Of a stretch of DNA of 64,000 bases, positions 1-10,889 are shown one piece after another. The notes under the pieces are model-generated. The model ran no database searches and had not been told where the DNA came from. It worked only from the letters and a program-made list of their open reading frames with translations. Every line of letters begins with the position of its first letter. Position 1 is the first letter of the stretch. A program made the translations under genes and the position numbers. This DNA is from Beta vulgaris subsp. vulgaris (taxonomy: Eukaryota > Streptophyta > Magnoliopsida > Caryophyllales > Amaranthaceae), in assembly GCF_026745355.1 (NCBI RefSeq), contig NC_079205.1, forward strand, positions 8,681,656 to 8,745,655, read 5' to 3'.

Positions 1-459
1 GCTCTCATTGGTAAACCAGGTCACCTAATGCAACTTGTTACCTAATTTTGTTAAATTAGCATTGAAGTATGCCACTTTTACATACCAATTCGCATTGTTG
101 GGGATTACAGTTCACAAACTGTTGAGCGAATCAGGAAAAATTGTGATCCCCCCCCCTGCATACAATCTCAAGAAATTAGTGATTTAGCGAATTAGGTTAA
201 ATTTTCCAATATCAAGAAATTGAGCATACTATGTTGTCTCTAATATCAAGAGCTTGGATGATTTTAGCTTGAATTTGGACAGCTCAAAATCAAAGAATGC
301 TGCATGAACCACAGCAACTAATAGCATCTATTGCCTCCCAAAGACACGGCGACACCACATTTACAGCCCATTTGATAGACGGTTAAATGGTGGTAATAGT
401 AATGACTTTCAATGTAATTTTATAAGAAATAAGTCATGTCAATGTCCATGGAGATGAAA
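1..459. other. Intergenic AT-rich stretch, nothing recognised
   Basis: No open frame, splice pattern or repeat boundary stands out here. The only visible oddity is a run of nine C at 148-156. Confidence 0.5.
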
Positions 460-680
460 TACTACCTCCGTTTTTTTGTGGACTCGTTGACTTTTTTGGA
501 AATTTTATTTTTAGTTGACCCATTTCTGTTTTTAGCCACTTTTTAAAGGGAAAATGACACTTTTGAAAGGTGATTCATTTGGTTTACCTATACTTTACCC
601 ACTTGATTTATATTTCTCTCTCCTCTCCTTAATATGTGTTCAAAAAGCAAATGAGACAACTAAAAAAAACAGAGGAAGTA
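460..680. mobile_element. Stowaway-like MITE
   Basis: The stretch is bounded by TA dinucleotides at 460-461 and 679-680. It has imperfect terminal inverted repeats of the CTCCGT type: ACCTCCGTTTTTTT on the left, and AAAAAACAGAGGAAGT reading in from the right. It has no coding capacity. TA target duplications and this terminus are typical of Tc1/mariner-derived Stowaway MITEs. Confidence 0.75.
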
Positions 681-926
681 TCATGCTCAAACATGTGTTG
701 TTCTTCATAAATTTGTATTAACATCCCTTACCACTATAGATGTGGTATTAAGAGGAAACATAAAATTGAGAAGAAAATCACGTGTTTAGGAATGCGATCT
801 CATTATCATGGTAATGAGGAGGGTACCTAGGGAATTTTCCTTACAAATTACAATGTGCTTTCTTTACCATTACCGATATTTAATACCACCGACCAAACAT
901 ATCGTTAAGATAGATGTAATAATGAA

Positions 927-1247
927 TAAGGTGTTGTTTGGTTGGAAGCTATTTCCCTTGGAAATAGAAATTCCTAGGAAATGCATTATGGGTGTTGTGT
1001 TTGGTTGGAGGGAAATGGGAGAAGCATAGGAAATACAAATTCCAAGGGAAATAGAATTTCCCATGAAACATGGGAAATCACTCACCAAGCCCCCCCTTGG
1101 TGAGTAATTTCCTAGGAAATGCAATTTCCTATGGTGTCAACCAAACAATTTTGTCTAATTCCTAGGAAATTAACAAGGGAAATAATTTCCCATGAAATGT
1201 AAATTCCCATGGGAAATTACTTCCCATGTGAACCAAACGAGGCCTAA
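927..1247. mobile_element. Harbinger/Tourist-like MITE
   Basis: A 315-bp core (930-1244) is flanked by TAA on both sides (927-929 and 1245-1247). Its terminal inverted repeats are related: GGTGTTGTTTGGTT on the left matches the complement of AACCAAACGAGGCC on the right. The inside is dominated by short palindromes built on ATTTCC and TAGGAAAT, so it could fold into a long hairpin. A 3-bp TAA/TTA duplication with GTTTGGTT ends is the usual signature of PIF/Harbinger MITEs. Confidence 0.8.
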
Positions 1248-1983
1248 GGATCTCATTCAAGGGAACATCTCTATGAACTTATTACTAGAATACCTTATTC
1301 TTCTACATTGGAGTATTTTTGTATTGAAATTCTTTTTAGATAATGCACTACCTTCATTTTTCCAGTTGTAACACTTCCCTATTTGGATCATAAATGAGTT
1401 CTCTTTTTCTCTCTCCTTATCACGTGGGTACGTTTTCCATCTTTTTTTGTCTATATCCAGATATGTTAAAATACCGTGCGACCCCATATGTTCCAACTTA
1501 AAGAAAATAAAAAAATAAGTATATCTTACCCCAATATGTAGATCTTCTATACCTTTGAATTCTTTGTATCTTTTCTATTTTTTGATCTTGTAGTTCTTAG
1601 CTTTATTTACTCTTGATTAGAAACTATTAAGGGAAAAAAAGATCTTCTAAATCCTGAAGATGTAAATGTCACTGGGTCTCCTCCTACATGGCTACATCAA
1701 TTGCTGAATACTTTTAAGGAAAAATTTGAATAAACAACCTAAAACAGAGCGAAGGATAAAAGATTTTGGGATGGACTTTCTTTCACAATATTTCACTTAA
1801 GACGGAACTGAAACCAGAAAACACTGATCGCATGCTCAATCGTAATTTACCAGCAACTGAAAAGTAGAGGATGAGCCAGAGAATGTACAAGAGCAAGAAA
1901 TGGTTTTAGCATACAAGCAAATCAACTGTCATTACAAAGATTATATTTACAAAGTGCATCTTTTCTAACAGGTAGCGTAATAT
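1248..1983. other. Spacer and probable 3' region of USE1
   Basis: No coding frame with family resemblance was seen. The part just below 1984 is presumably the 3' UTR of the minus-strand USE1 gene; its end was not located. Confidence 0.4.
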
Positions 1984-4900
1984 TCAAGTAATACGAACAA
2001 GGAAAACCACCATCATGAAGATCAATAACATAGAAAACATAAGAAGCCATGTAAAACATGAAGTCTTTGAGCTCTGTGAAAATACGTTCATTGCCCTTAC
2101 ATTGGCGTGACTGGTGCTTGCTAAGCTATGCTCAACTGCTTTCTCAGTTGAATCAAGGATCTGTAGCCAACAAAACCATGATCAAACAGCATAATTTAAC
2201 CTCAAAAAACAAAAGTATTAAAGGAGCCCCACAATAATGCTGGAAGCAAAAGCATAGCATTAAGAGTATGGTTTTGTTTGCGTAGAAGGAAAAGGCTGGA
2301 AGCAGAGTAATATTCTGCAAAAGCAAGCAAAACATAGTTTCCTGCACAAAGGACTTCTAAACTCAATTAACAAATAGATTAGGAAAAATTGATTTTAATA
2401 ATCCGATCTTTAGGCGGTCCACTGAAAAAAGTCCCACCTTTTGATTAACGAAAAAATAATCCCACCTTTAGGAGTTATCTTCTCAAAATGGTCCTTTGAC
2501 CTGTTATAGTTGTTACTTGTTAGTAACCGGGTATCCAGGATAATAAGTAAAATGTGATAAGTGTCTCTCTAATTGGGCTAGCCTTTTTAATTTTGATTGA
2601 AAAATCTTATCTCCTCCCCTCTCCAAAAGCCCCTTTCTCTTGCTCGACTTGCCTTGCCTCTTCACTGCTGCCATCTCAGAACACAACAGCAGTGGAGCAC
2701 TCACTGTCGCTTGGCGCCTGCACCACCATAGAAGGTTGCAGCTAGATTTGTAAGGGGGTGCAAAAGAGATGAAAAGTCCTCCAATTGAGGAACATCGAGA
2801 AGCAACGAAAGACATTGAGTTTTAATGTTTTTGTTTTTTTGATCCTTTTTTGTTTCTCATTTTTTTCAAAGTTCTATTCTCTATGTTAAAAACACTGGTT
2901 TTTATCATTTTCTTTCATATCTAAGTTCAATGAACAAAGTTTCTTTAAATTTGTAATTTTTGGGGAGATACCCAATCCTAATTTGCTTTAATGGAAGTTG
3001 CTTTTGCTTATAACAATGCTTAATTGTCTTCGTTGATCTAATTTTTTGCAATTCATCCAGTTTTGAATAGTGGGGGCTTGTTTCACTCATGGTGGCAATA
3101 AGAGTGTGGCTGGTGCTTGGTTTTGGTAATGGTAGTGGTAGTAGGCAGGGTGGGTTGGTGGACTACGATTTTCAGTACGGATGGTGGTTGGTTCAATTGG
3201 TGGAGGATTGGGTCTGGAGTATAATCAAAATCTAAAAAGAAAACAAGTATCCGCTATTTAGGTTGACGGACACAAGGATCATTTCGAGAAGAAAACCCCT
3301 AAAGGTTGGATTATTCTTGGTTAATCAAAAAGGTGGGACTATTTTAAACAAACCACCAAAAGGTTGGATTATTAGAATCAATTTTTTCAATATATTAAAG
3401 ATTCCATCTGAAATTTTCTCATAATTCTATCTAATTTCCGTGGAAAAGCTCTCAAAGGGGAGAAACTCATACGATAATAACCAAATTTCTAGATGCAACT
3501 GCTAGACAAAATAACACACTGTCCTGACTACCTCAACCCAAACCCCGAATCAACAGCCCTAACAAGAGTCAATTTTGTTGATCCAATCTGGGCTCCTTCC
3601 TGTCACGCACAACACACAGCAAAACATGCAACTTCCCTAGTCAATGAACTTGGATAGGGGTTCACCTAATGTCCACTCTTTCTACAGATATGATGTTACT
3701 GAACTTCCATATCCTGTTTTACCATTTTCTTCTTTTGTTTCTTTTTTGGGTTATCTAGAAAAAGGCCATAAAATGTGACTGGCAATCAGACAAGACTTCA
3801 TGTGGCGACTGGTGAGAGATATAAAAAAGTCATCTCCGCTATACCTAATCAGAAGAGTGGGGCATTTAAATGTAACCTGGTTGAATATGGTTCACCTCGA
3901 CTCCTCAACCACACATATACAAGTTGCCTAAAAAGCTCCTCAGTTTGAACTTACCTGCTACACGATTTGACTTGACTCTTGCAACACAGCCCAATTTAGT
4001 ATTTGGCAGATTGGGTTCCATTTTTAACCAAGTCCAAAACCAAACAAAAACAAGTTCAAACTTCTAAGTCTCAAAAGCTTAAACCCAAACCAAATTTGTC
4101 ATTAATCCTGTTCCAGATAGGAGAGAAGGATGACATAGAAGTAAATGACATTTTGAGAATATTTCATGGTTTCATTCAAGCCGATGACAGAAAGATAATT
4201 TCTGTAGCCAAGTGAATCATCTTTGGAGGGAAGAAATTGTAAAACTGTTTTGATACACCGACGGAAGCATCACTTAATGGTCCCTTAAAACAACAATGTT
4301 GTACCATTCCTTTCAAGCAAAGATATTTCAAATTGGGGAAGAACTATGTTGTTCAATGCAGGCCTATAAAAAGCAAAGAAGACAATACATACCTTCTCAG
4401 CATTTTGTAGTGACTGACTCATGAGGAGACTGCTATGTTTTAGTTGCTTTGCCATTCCCACCATCTCATCTGTCAAGTCTTCTTGAAGCTTTCTGGAATA
4501 AAACAAAGAAGATAAGCTTTATTTGCACAAGTTTTGTGTAGCGGAAAACACGAAACATGCTGTCTTTAGTGCTTAATGCCTTAATTGAATGATAATTGAT
4601 TTAGCAATTTCTGCATGTTTTCCTTACAAAAAAAGAAAAGGAAAAAAAACTGAAAAAGCATATGCTCACGCAAGATCAATAGCAGAATAAAATAAATTAA
4701 AGATATTTAGGCAAGTTGCAAGACCCCTCAAATGTTCTCCAGAATTTTGCAACTATAACAGGGAAAGGCTAGTAGGTTTTCCTTTTGCATTGCAAATGGG
4801 GATAAGCTATCCCTTCATGAAACTAAAGAAACTTGAGAAGTGTTCTCTTTCCAATGGATCTAAACCAAAAGCTGCCCAATGTTACAAGTTCTAATCCCCT

Positions 4901-7273
4901 TGCCCTCTTGCTCCTAACCAATGGAAGAGGCGTATAGTAAATTTTCCATTTTGCAACACTCCATAGAAACAGTAGATGTGCCCCTTTAAACAAACTGTAA
5001 AAGCATATACTAAGGTAAACTGTAATGACTTTCTAAGAAGGTCATCAACATAATTAAGCACGGCTATGAAATACAGTTCTGAATGTAAATACCTGTGCTT
5101 GTCAATATGCGAATGAGCAGCATCATCTAATTGGACAAGTGGTGATGAATTAGTTCCAACACTATCACGTGATCTGTCTTCAACATATGAGGATGGCCTA
5201 TACACACAAAAAATCTTTCAGCTCAGTTTGAATTTTCCTAGAAGGAACTTGGGAATAAGCACATGACATGCCATTTAAATCAGCAAAGTTGTTTACATAC
5301 ACTGGTCTCTTTCTAAGTCCTGGCGGGGATGCAACTTTTACTTCTTCAATTCTTTGAGGGCTTGCCTCAGTGGAAGTTTCTACAAAGATTTCCTGCATTA
5401 TTCATAGTTCAAATAGTCATGGACATACCAATGTACCTCCTTTCTCAACTAAATTGGTCTAAACAGCAAGCCTCTCTCTTTCGAAACTCTAAAAGAATAA
5501 AAATCAAATAAACCAGCTCTAGGGATTCCGGAAGCATTAAAAATTATATTCTATATTGGATTTTTTATTGCTTTTGCTGTCAAATTACCGATTATACCTT
5601 CACATACATGGTTACCAGATACCCAAGGAGAAGCCGTCCAAAAGGAAAGAGGTCCTAACTCCTAAGTACTAGTTATCCATTCACTGAGAAATGACTATTT
5701 CATAATTCATCTTTAGGGAAGAGAACGAATAAAGATTTTGAATCCCCTATAATCTATATAAATAGCCACCTTGTCAGCCAAAATCACACGAAATTTCATG
5801 AGCATGAACAGCTACAAGTACATTACACTTACAAACATTTTATCATCACATGCTTGTAGAGCACAAGAGTTTCCAATGCTGTTATGCTTGTCTAAGGGAA
5901 TAATATGTTATACAACCACAACCGCTAAAACTAAGCATAGCAAAACAACAAATATCAAGAGGCCATCAAACAAACCTCTGTTGAAACTAATTTGCATGCA
6001 ATAGATTCAATCTTCTCAGAGTAATCATTCACTTTAGCTTTTGAGACCCTACAAGAACAGTCCAGAAACAAAGGTGCATTAGTTAAGATTAATAGCTGGT
6101 AAAATCATACATATATTGATAGATTTACAAGTTATTGTTATAGACAACATAAACAATCTAATGCAAAACAGAATAACACTAGAACTATGTGTAAGGATAG
6201 TCATTATGGGTGGATCGATAATTACCAGCCTACCAGTAGCAACCCCGTGCCAGCTAACAATCAATTCCGTAAGACATAAAGCCTAAGAAATACAAATTAT
6301 TCAACTTGTAAATGAACGGATAAACTTGTAAAGCTGCGCTCTTGACAACTCATAATTTTAACCCGTTCAAATGATTAATCCCAATTCTAATTCCCAGTCA
6401 TCCACATAACACAAATGCACAACAAGTCAGTTCTCAACAAATAAAGCAATTCAATCATTTGTAAATGCAACAAACCGATATTGCATTTCTCAAATCCTAG
6501 TACTATTTTCTTGGGTGTCAATGAAGCAACCGATTCCCTCCTCCTTAACTACTATGCTCCCAACCCTTTTCCCGCATTTAGCGTAAAGCAAGTCTTGTGT
6601 CTAATTTTGGTCAGACCCATTTTAACTAATTTTTCTTAACATTTGGGTATTATTTTGTAACTATTTAAATTTTAGTAACTTCTAAAATTTTCACTAGAAC
6701 TTTGACAACATGTAAGATGTAACCAACCCTTGCTCTTCGTTTTCGACAAAGTTTTATGACATTGCACAAACAATCACTTTGGACTACACAAAAGATCCAG
6801 ATACATTATATAGTGACCTGGGCAAGCCTTCTGGAGTTGTTTCTTCAGTTAGCTGTTCCAACAATTCGCGAAGCGTAGCAACATACTGCATAATTACAAT
6901 CCAAATTAAATACGACACCAACAGAATAGCAAACAACTAAAGATGCATTTTAAACTACAACCAAATCCGACATGATTTGCATCCTACCTCCGTTCCTTAT
7001 CAATGTTCCTACTTAGAATTCGACACTATTTAGAATTACATACAATCTTTAAGAATTTTCCATCATCTAAGGAAAAAAAACATAGTCATGTGGCGTCTTA
7101 CTTGATTTGTCACAATTAGTACATTAATTCTAAATCACATATATTAACATTTAAAGATGTGCATCAGCAAGTGTGATCGGAGGGAGTACATGAATTAGTT
7201 TTGCCTGATTTTGCTGTCGAGGAGCCGCAGCAATTAACCTTCTCAGATTTATCTCAGTTTTGCTGATCCCCAT
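1984..7273 (-). CDS. USE1: USE1-like ER SNARE protein, 7 exons, 232 residues
   Basis: This is a Q-SNARE of the Use1 family, which in yeast and plants works in retrograde Golgi-to-ER membrane fusion. CDS exons on the minus strand: 7190-7273, 6818-6885, 5976-6048, 5301-5392, 5093-5197, 4393-4492 and 1984-2160. They join in frame (699 nt). Exon 1 starts [18 protein letters not shown], the characteristic plant Use1 N-terminus. Exon 2 carries [19 protein letters not shown]. The SNARE heptads run from [13 protein letters not shown] through [12 protein letters not shown] to [17 protein letters not shown]-terminal hydrophobic anchor ([20 protein letters not shown], about residues 208-227) ends two or three residues from the stop, as expected for a tail-anchored SNARE. 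All domains look intact. Intron 1 and the last intron carry transposons, and a hAT element lies just upstream of the start codon. Identity is by remembered family motifs. Confidence 0.92.
2386..3396. mobile_element. Non-autonomous MULE in the last intron of USE1
   Basis: Inverted repeats over 100 bp long bound about 1 kb. The left arm (about 2386-2496) has blocks reading TAATCCGATCTTTAGG, GTCCCACCTTTTGATTAAC and AATAATCCCACCTTTAGG. The right arm (about 3280-3396) shows the complements of the same blocks in reverse order with mismatches. Long degenerate inverted arms and no transposase frame fit a Mutator-like element. The target duplication was not resolved because the boundaries are A/T runs. 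Confidence 0.75.
6985..7188. mobile_element. Stowaway-like MITE at the USE1 intron 1 donor
   Basis: A 200-bp element (6987-7186) lies between TA dinucleotides at 6985-6986 and 7187-7188. Its ends are CCTCCGTTCC (left) and GATCGGAGGGAG (right). It carries the core block ACATAGTCATGTGGCGTC seen in many MITEs of this window. The right-hand TA is bases +2 and +3 of USE1 intron 1. Confidence 0.75.
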
Positions 7274-7305
7274 TATAATTCTCCTCACTGCATAAACACG
7301 AAACC

Positions 7306-8387
7306 AGATTAACCAGTGGCGGACCCAGGAATTTGAATCTGGGGAAACGGAGTTACGGACGTACAACAAACAAAAAAATTGTCGAAGATCGGGTTGCTTA
7401 ATTTATTTTCCCTTGGATTTACTTGACTTGGGTATATCATTTGTCATTTTCTAATGTATTCACAAAATTAATTGTCAAAAATTCAATTTCGAATTTCAAT
7501 AAGTAAACCCTAACTAATTAATCAACAATGTTCAAATTCAACAATTTACATCTAAATATTCAATTAAATTAAGAATCTAACAATATATAAACTTAGAAAA
7601 GTTGAAAAATATGAAATTAAAACACAAAAGTTTAAACTAAAAACTTACAATGAGTTCCAAGCTTCGAAATTCGTTCGACTGTTCGGGTATCCCCAAATTC
7701 TGGCGGTCTGGCCGACTGGCCGAACTGAGTTATTCGCGAAGCCGAACTGCCGAAGAAGACTATAAGGGCGGCCACCAGCGTCTGGCTCAGGCAGCATGCG
7801 TCGGCCGTTCGTTTATGGGTGAGAGAGGAGAAAGAGAAGAGAGAGGAGTTTCAGCGTGAAAATGAAAGTTGAAACTCTTAGGCTATGTTTAGTTCACCTG
7901 AAATTTTCTGATCTGAACTTATCTGATCTGATCTGAACTTATTTTTTCTGATCTGATCTGATCTGAACTTATTTTTTCTGAACTGATCTGGTTACAAGAT
8001 CTTATCTTTTAGATTTCTCTCAATATATAAGAAAAAATATAGTCATGTGGGATCTTGTTTGATTCGTCTCAATGAGTACTTTATTAATATTCAATTATTA
8101 TAATTTTTACTAATATGTAATAAAAGATATTTAATAGTAAAAATAAATTTTAAAACTGACAGATCTGATCTGATCTGATCTGAACTTATTTTTTCTGATC
8201 TGATCTGATCTGATTAGATCTGAAATAAGCAAAAATAAGGTGAACTGAACATAGCCTTACAGTGCTGCGCGAATTTTTTTGATTTTTTTGATTTTTTTTG
8301 ATTTTTTTTTTAACTGATTTTTTTTTAAAATTTGGGATACAGATACAGTACCCCATGTCCCCTTCTAGGTCCGCCACTGAGATTAAC
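7306..8387. mobile_element. Non-autonomous hAT element upstream of USE1
   Basis: The element (7314-8379, 1066 bp) is flanked by a perfect 8-bp duplication AGATTAAC (7306-7313 and 8380-8387). It has inverted ends CAGTGGCGGACC and GGTCCGCCACTG. An 8-bp duplication with CAG-GGCGGA-type ends is diagnostic of hAT transposons. There is no transposase frame. A GC-richer patch lies at about 7650-7860. It is inserted 40 bp upstream of the USE1 start codon, so in the leader or promoter of that gene, and hosts a nested MITE. The perfect duplication suggests a fairly young insertion. Confidence 0.88.
7878..8259. mobile_element. Harbinger/Tourist-like MITE nested in the hAT element
   Basis: The element (7881-8256) has a TTA duplication on both sides and 19-bp inverted ends, GGCTATGTTTAGTTCACCT against the complement of AGGTGAACTGAACATAGCC, with one mismatch. 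Its subterminal parts are arrays of the pentamer CTGAT (for example 7912-7990 and 8160-8220). Its centre contains the block ATAGTCATGTGGGATCTTG that is shared with Stowaway-like MITEs elsewhere in the window, so a further nested insertion is likely. Confidence 0.82.
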
Positions 8388-9420
8388 AGAAAGTTATTTC
8401 AATAACCTAGAATCAATGGCCTATCTCGATTTTTTTTTTCAGCAAACCATTGAATTAATTCTGAATTCTTACAACAAAATTGAAGTGTTAAAACTAATGA
8501 TAGTAAACCTTATAATATTTTTGAAATCGTCGAGAAAATCCTTCAATTAATTTCCTCGCACTCTTCTTATCTGCGAAAAGTAACTAGAATTGATGGTGGA
8601 AATACGAAATTGAACATTTTACATAATCACAAATTATTATAATAGACGGTCTAATTTTAATATAAAATTAGACAATGCAAACCTACGTTCTCCTAAGAAG
8701 CCCATTCAATTTCTCTCTAACCTAACACTATTTTTAGGTATCTTGCACCATCCTAGTCGTCCATTCTCTTCTCCTTCTTTTATTTCCCTTCTAAATTTTG
8801 AATTAGAACAAACAATTTTTAAAAATAGTCCGTCAGTCTTACAAAATGGATTAAACTAGTCACTAAATCGATTAAATCAGTCACTAAATGAATTAAAGAA
8901 TGTTATTATTGAATAGATTAAACTGGTCACTAAATAGATTAAAATGGTCACTAAATAGATTAAAGTAGTCACTATATTAAGAAATATGATCTATTCTCTT
9001 CTTAATATTGGGCTTGGGCTGCGCCTACTTTTAAATTAAAAGTAGACGGTCTCTTACAAGACCAACTGTTACATAATAGAGAAGTCAAAAGTGGATTGGA
9101 TGAATGTAAGAAATAAGAATGTAGAGAGAGTCAGAGAGATGATATAATGACGCCCAATTAGTTTTATAATGTTCCCCTAAAAAAAAAATTTATAATGTTT
9201 ACTTTCAGAACAGAGATATTTTACATATTTGCAATTATTTATTGCAATTTTTTAGGGTAATTTAATGGTCTTTAGTGCTTTTTTATGATGTTCTTTAAAT
9301 TTTTTAAAATTTCTTGGTTGTGGTGTTTTTTTTCTGGATATTGTTTATATATTTTTTTTTTATATAAGCTAAGAAAAAAGAATTTGGTTATGACTCTTTT
9401 TTTTATCAAATTTAAGGAAT
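8388..9420. other. Intergenic AT-rich spacer
   Basis: No gene seen. Short repeated phrases of the type TAAACTGGTCACTAAATAGAT recur four to five times between about 8850 and 8975. An AGACGGTCT motif appears near 8645 and 9045 and may mark the ends of an old element. Confidence 0.4.
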
Positions 9421-9424
9421 TGTA

Positions 9425-9625
9425 GGACTTTTAAAAGAGAGGCTTCCTTGTGGTGGAAGCTTAGCCATGCACGAGTTTCTTGGAGATCCCAAACTTTCCT
9501 GACATAAGTGCATTAATTAAATAGATGATTAATCGTTTCAGGATGGGAATGACATTGGGGGCATAAATTGGACGGAGCGATTTTTTTGAAGAGTATATCC
9601 CTAACACTTATACTGTTATGACAAA
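9425..9625 (-). pseudogene. LINE relic, zinc-finger (zf-RVT) segment
   Basis: Read on the minus strand, a frame gives KKIAPSNLCPQCHSHPETIN, then HLFN, a stop, and CTYVRKVWDLQETRAW. The spacing C-x2-C, ET-x2-HLF, C is that of the zf-RVT domain found downstream of reverse transcriptase in plant non-LTR retrotransposons. The in-frame stop and the lack of an intact neighbouring RT show it is a dead fragment. Confidence 0.65.
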
Positions 9626-10889
9626 ATTGTCATAAGAAAATATGTAATTTAGGGGGTATGTCAAGTTTTCAAATTCATTTAAAGATCCAATGTTCCTCAG
9701 TAGGATCGAGATCATGAGTTATCCAAATAGCTGATTTGACAGTGAAGTCACCAAGAGGATACAACCCCAAATAGGACTATAGGAGTGTCAGTTGTAGCCT
9801 TGTAGGCGAGGAGGGAAGAGGGATCCCTTTGACCAGACTAATGAGATGGATTGGTAAATAGGGTTAGCTAGGTTTTAAGTGGATTAAGGCTACTACGTAT
9901 AATTAGCTAAAGTAGAACGTCACTTGGTATAAATTTTTTTGGAATGCCACCAAGGGTTTGTTCTCCCCAGCTTATTTTCAGTTCAGTTCATTTCAACTCT
10001 GGACATTACTTTTACTTTCACATATCACTATTCATTTCAGTTCAGTTCAGTTCAGCTGTTTTATGTCGAAGAGAACATGCCCCGAGTAGTAAAATCCAAA
10101 ATAGAAAGCCACCATGTAGAACTACCCTAAAATTAATTATGAAATTCATAAATAATAACATATTTGATAATTGAAAGTGATCCGAAAAATCGACCGGGTC
10201 AAAATACTAGTTTGTATTTTAAATGACAGATCGTGGGGTACAAGTATTAGCACAGAATGACAAGATAAAGAGTGGGTGATAGCTAAATGGTTAAAACATT
10301 TTTCCTGTTCCAACATGTCTCGATCTAATAAATATGATTTTTTATGGATGAAATACATTTAGAGAAGTATTGTGCAAAGCTTAGATGGTGTACACGCTAA
10401 TACATAGAGTATGACGTGTAGAGGTATATGGATAACAAGTCAAATGTACATGAACAAGCCTAATGATTAATGAATATGTACATGAATAACAAACCAAATG
10501 AAAAATCAAATGAACATATATGTATCTCTAGTTGGTACATGTGAATTGATATTAGTCTCTATGTATAGTGTATATAATCTAATCATTCATATTCATCATG
10601 ATTCATGAATATGGTTATCTTCCTACGAACATGTATGTATATTAGTATAGTTACTATGTACTAATTTGGAAATATTGTTCCAACAAAAAAAAAGAATGAA
10701 ACTTTTATACTTCATAAAACGCACTATTTCCTAACCCTTCACATCTTTGATCTTACCTTCCAGGCTTCCACAAGACCACAACCACCCACCAAAATTCCAA
10801 AATCTTTTCAATTCATATTACTGATGGAAGCTTCGACTTGTAGACTCTAGTTATTTCAATTTTCAAGCCAAACGAAGAGTTTTTGTGCT
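9626..10889. other. Spacer with CAGTT microsatellite and probable promoter
   Basis: A short run of the pentamer CAGTT lies near 10035-10055. Between about 10430 and 10640 the phrase ATGTACATGAA and variants recur, probably old degenerate repeats. The last 150 bp before 10890 are the presumed promoter and leader of the plus-strand gene that follows; no certain TATA box was assigned. Confidence 0.4.
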
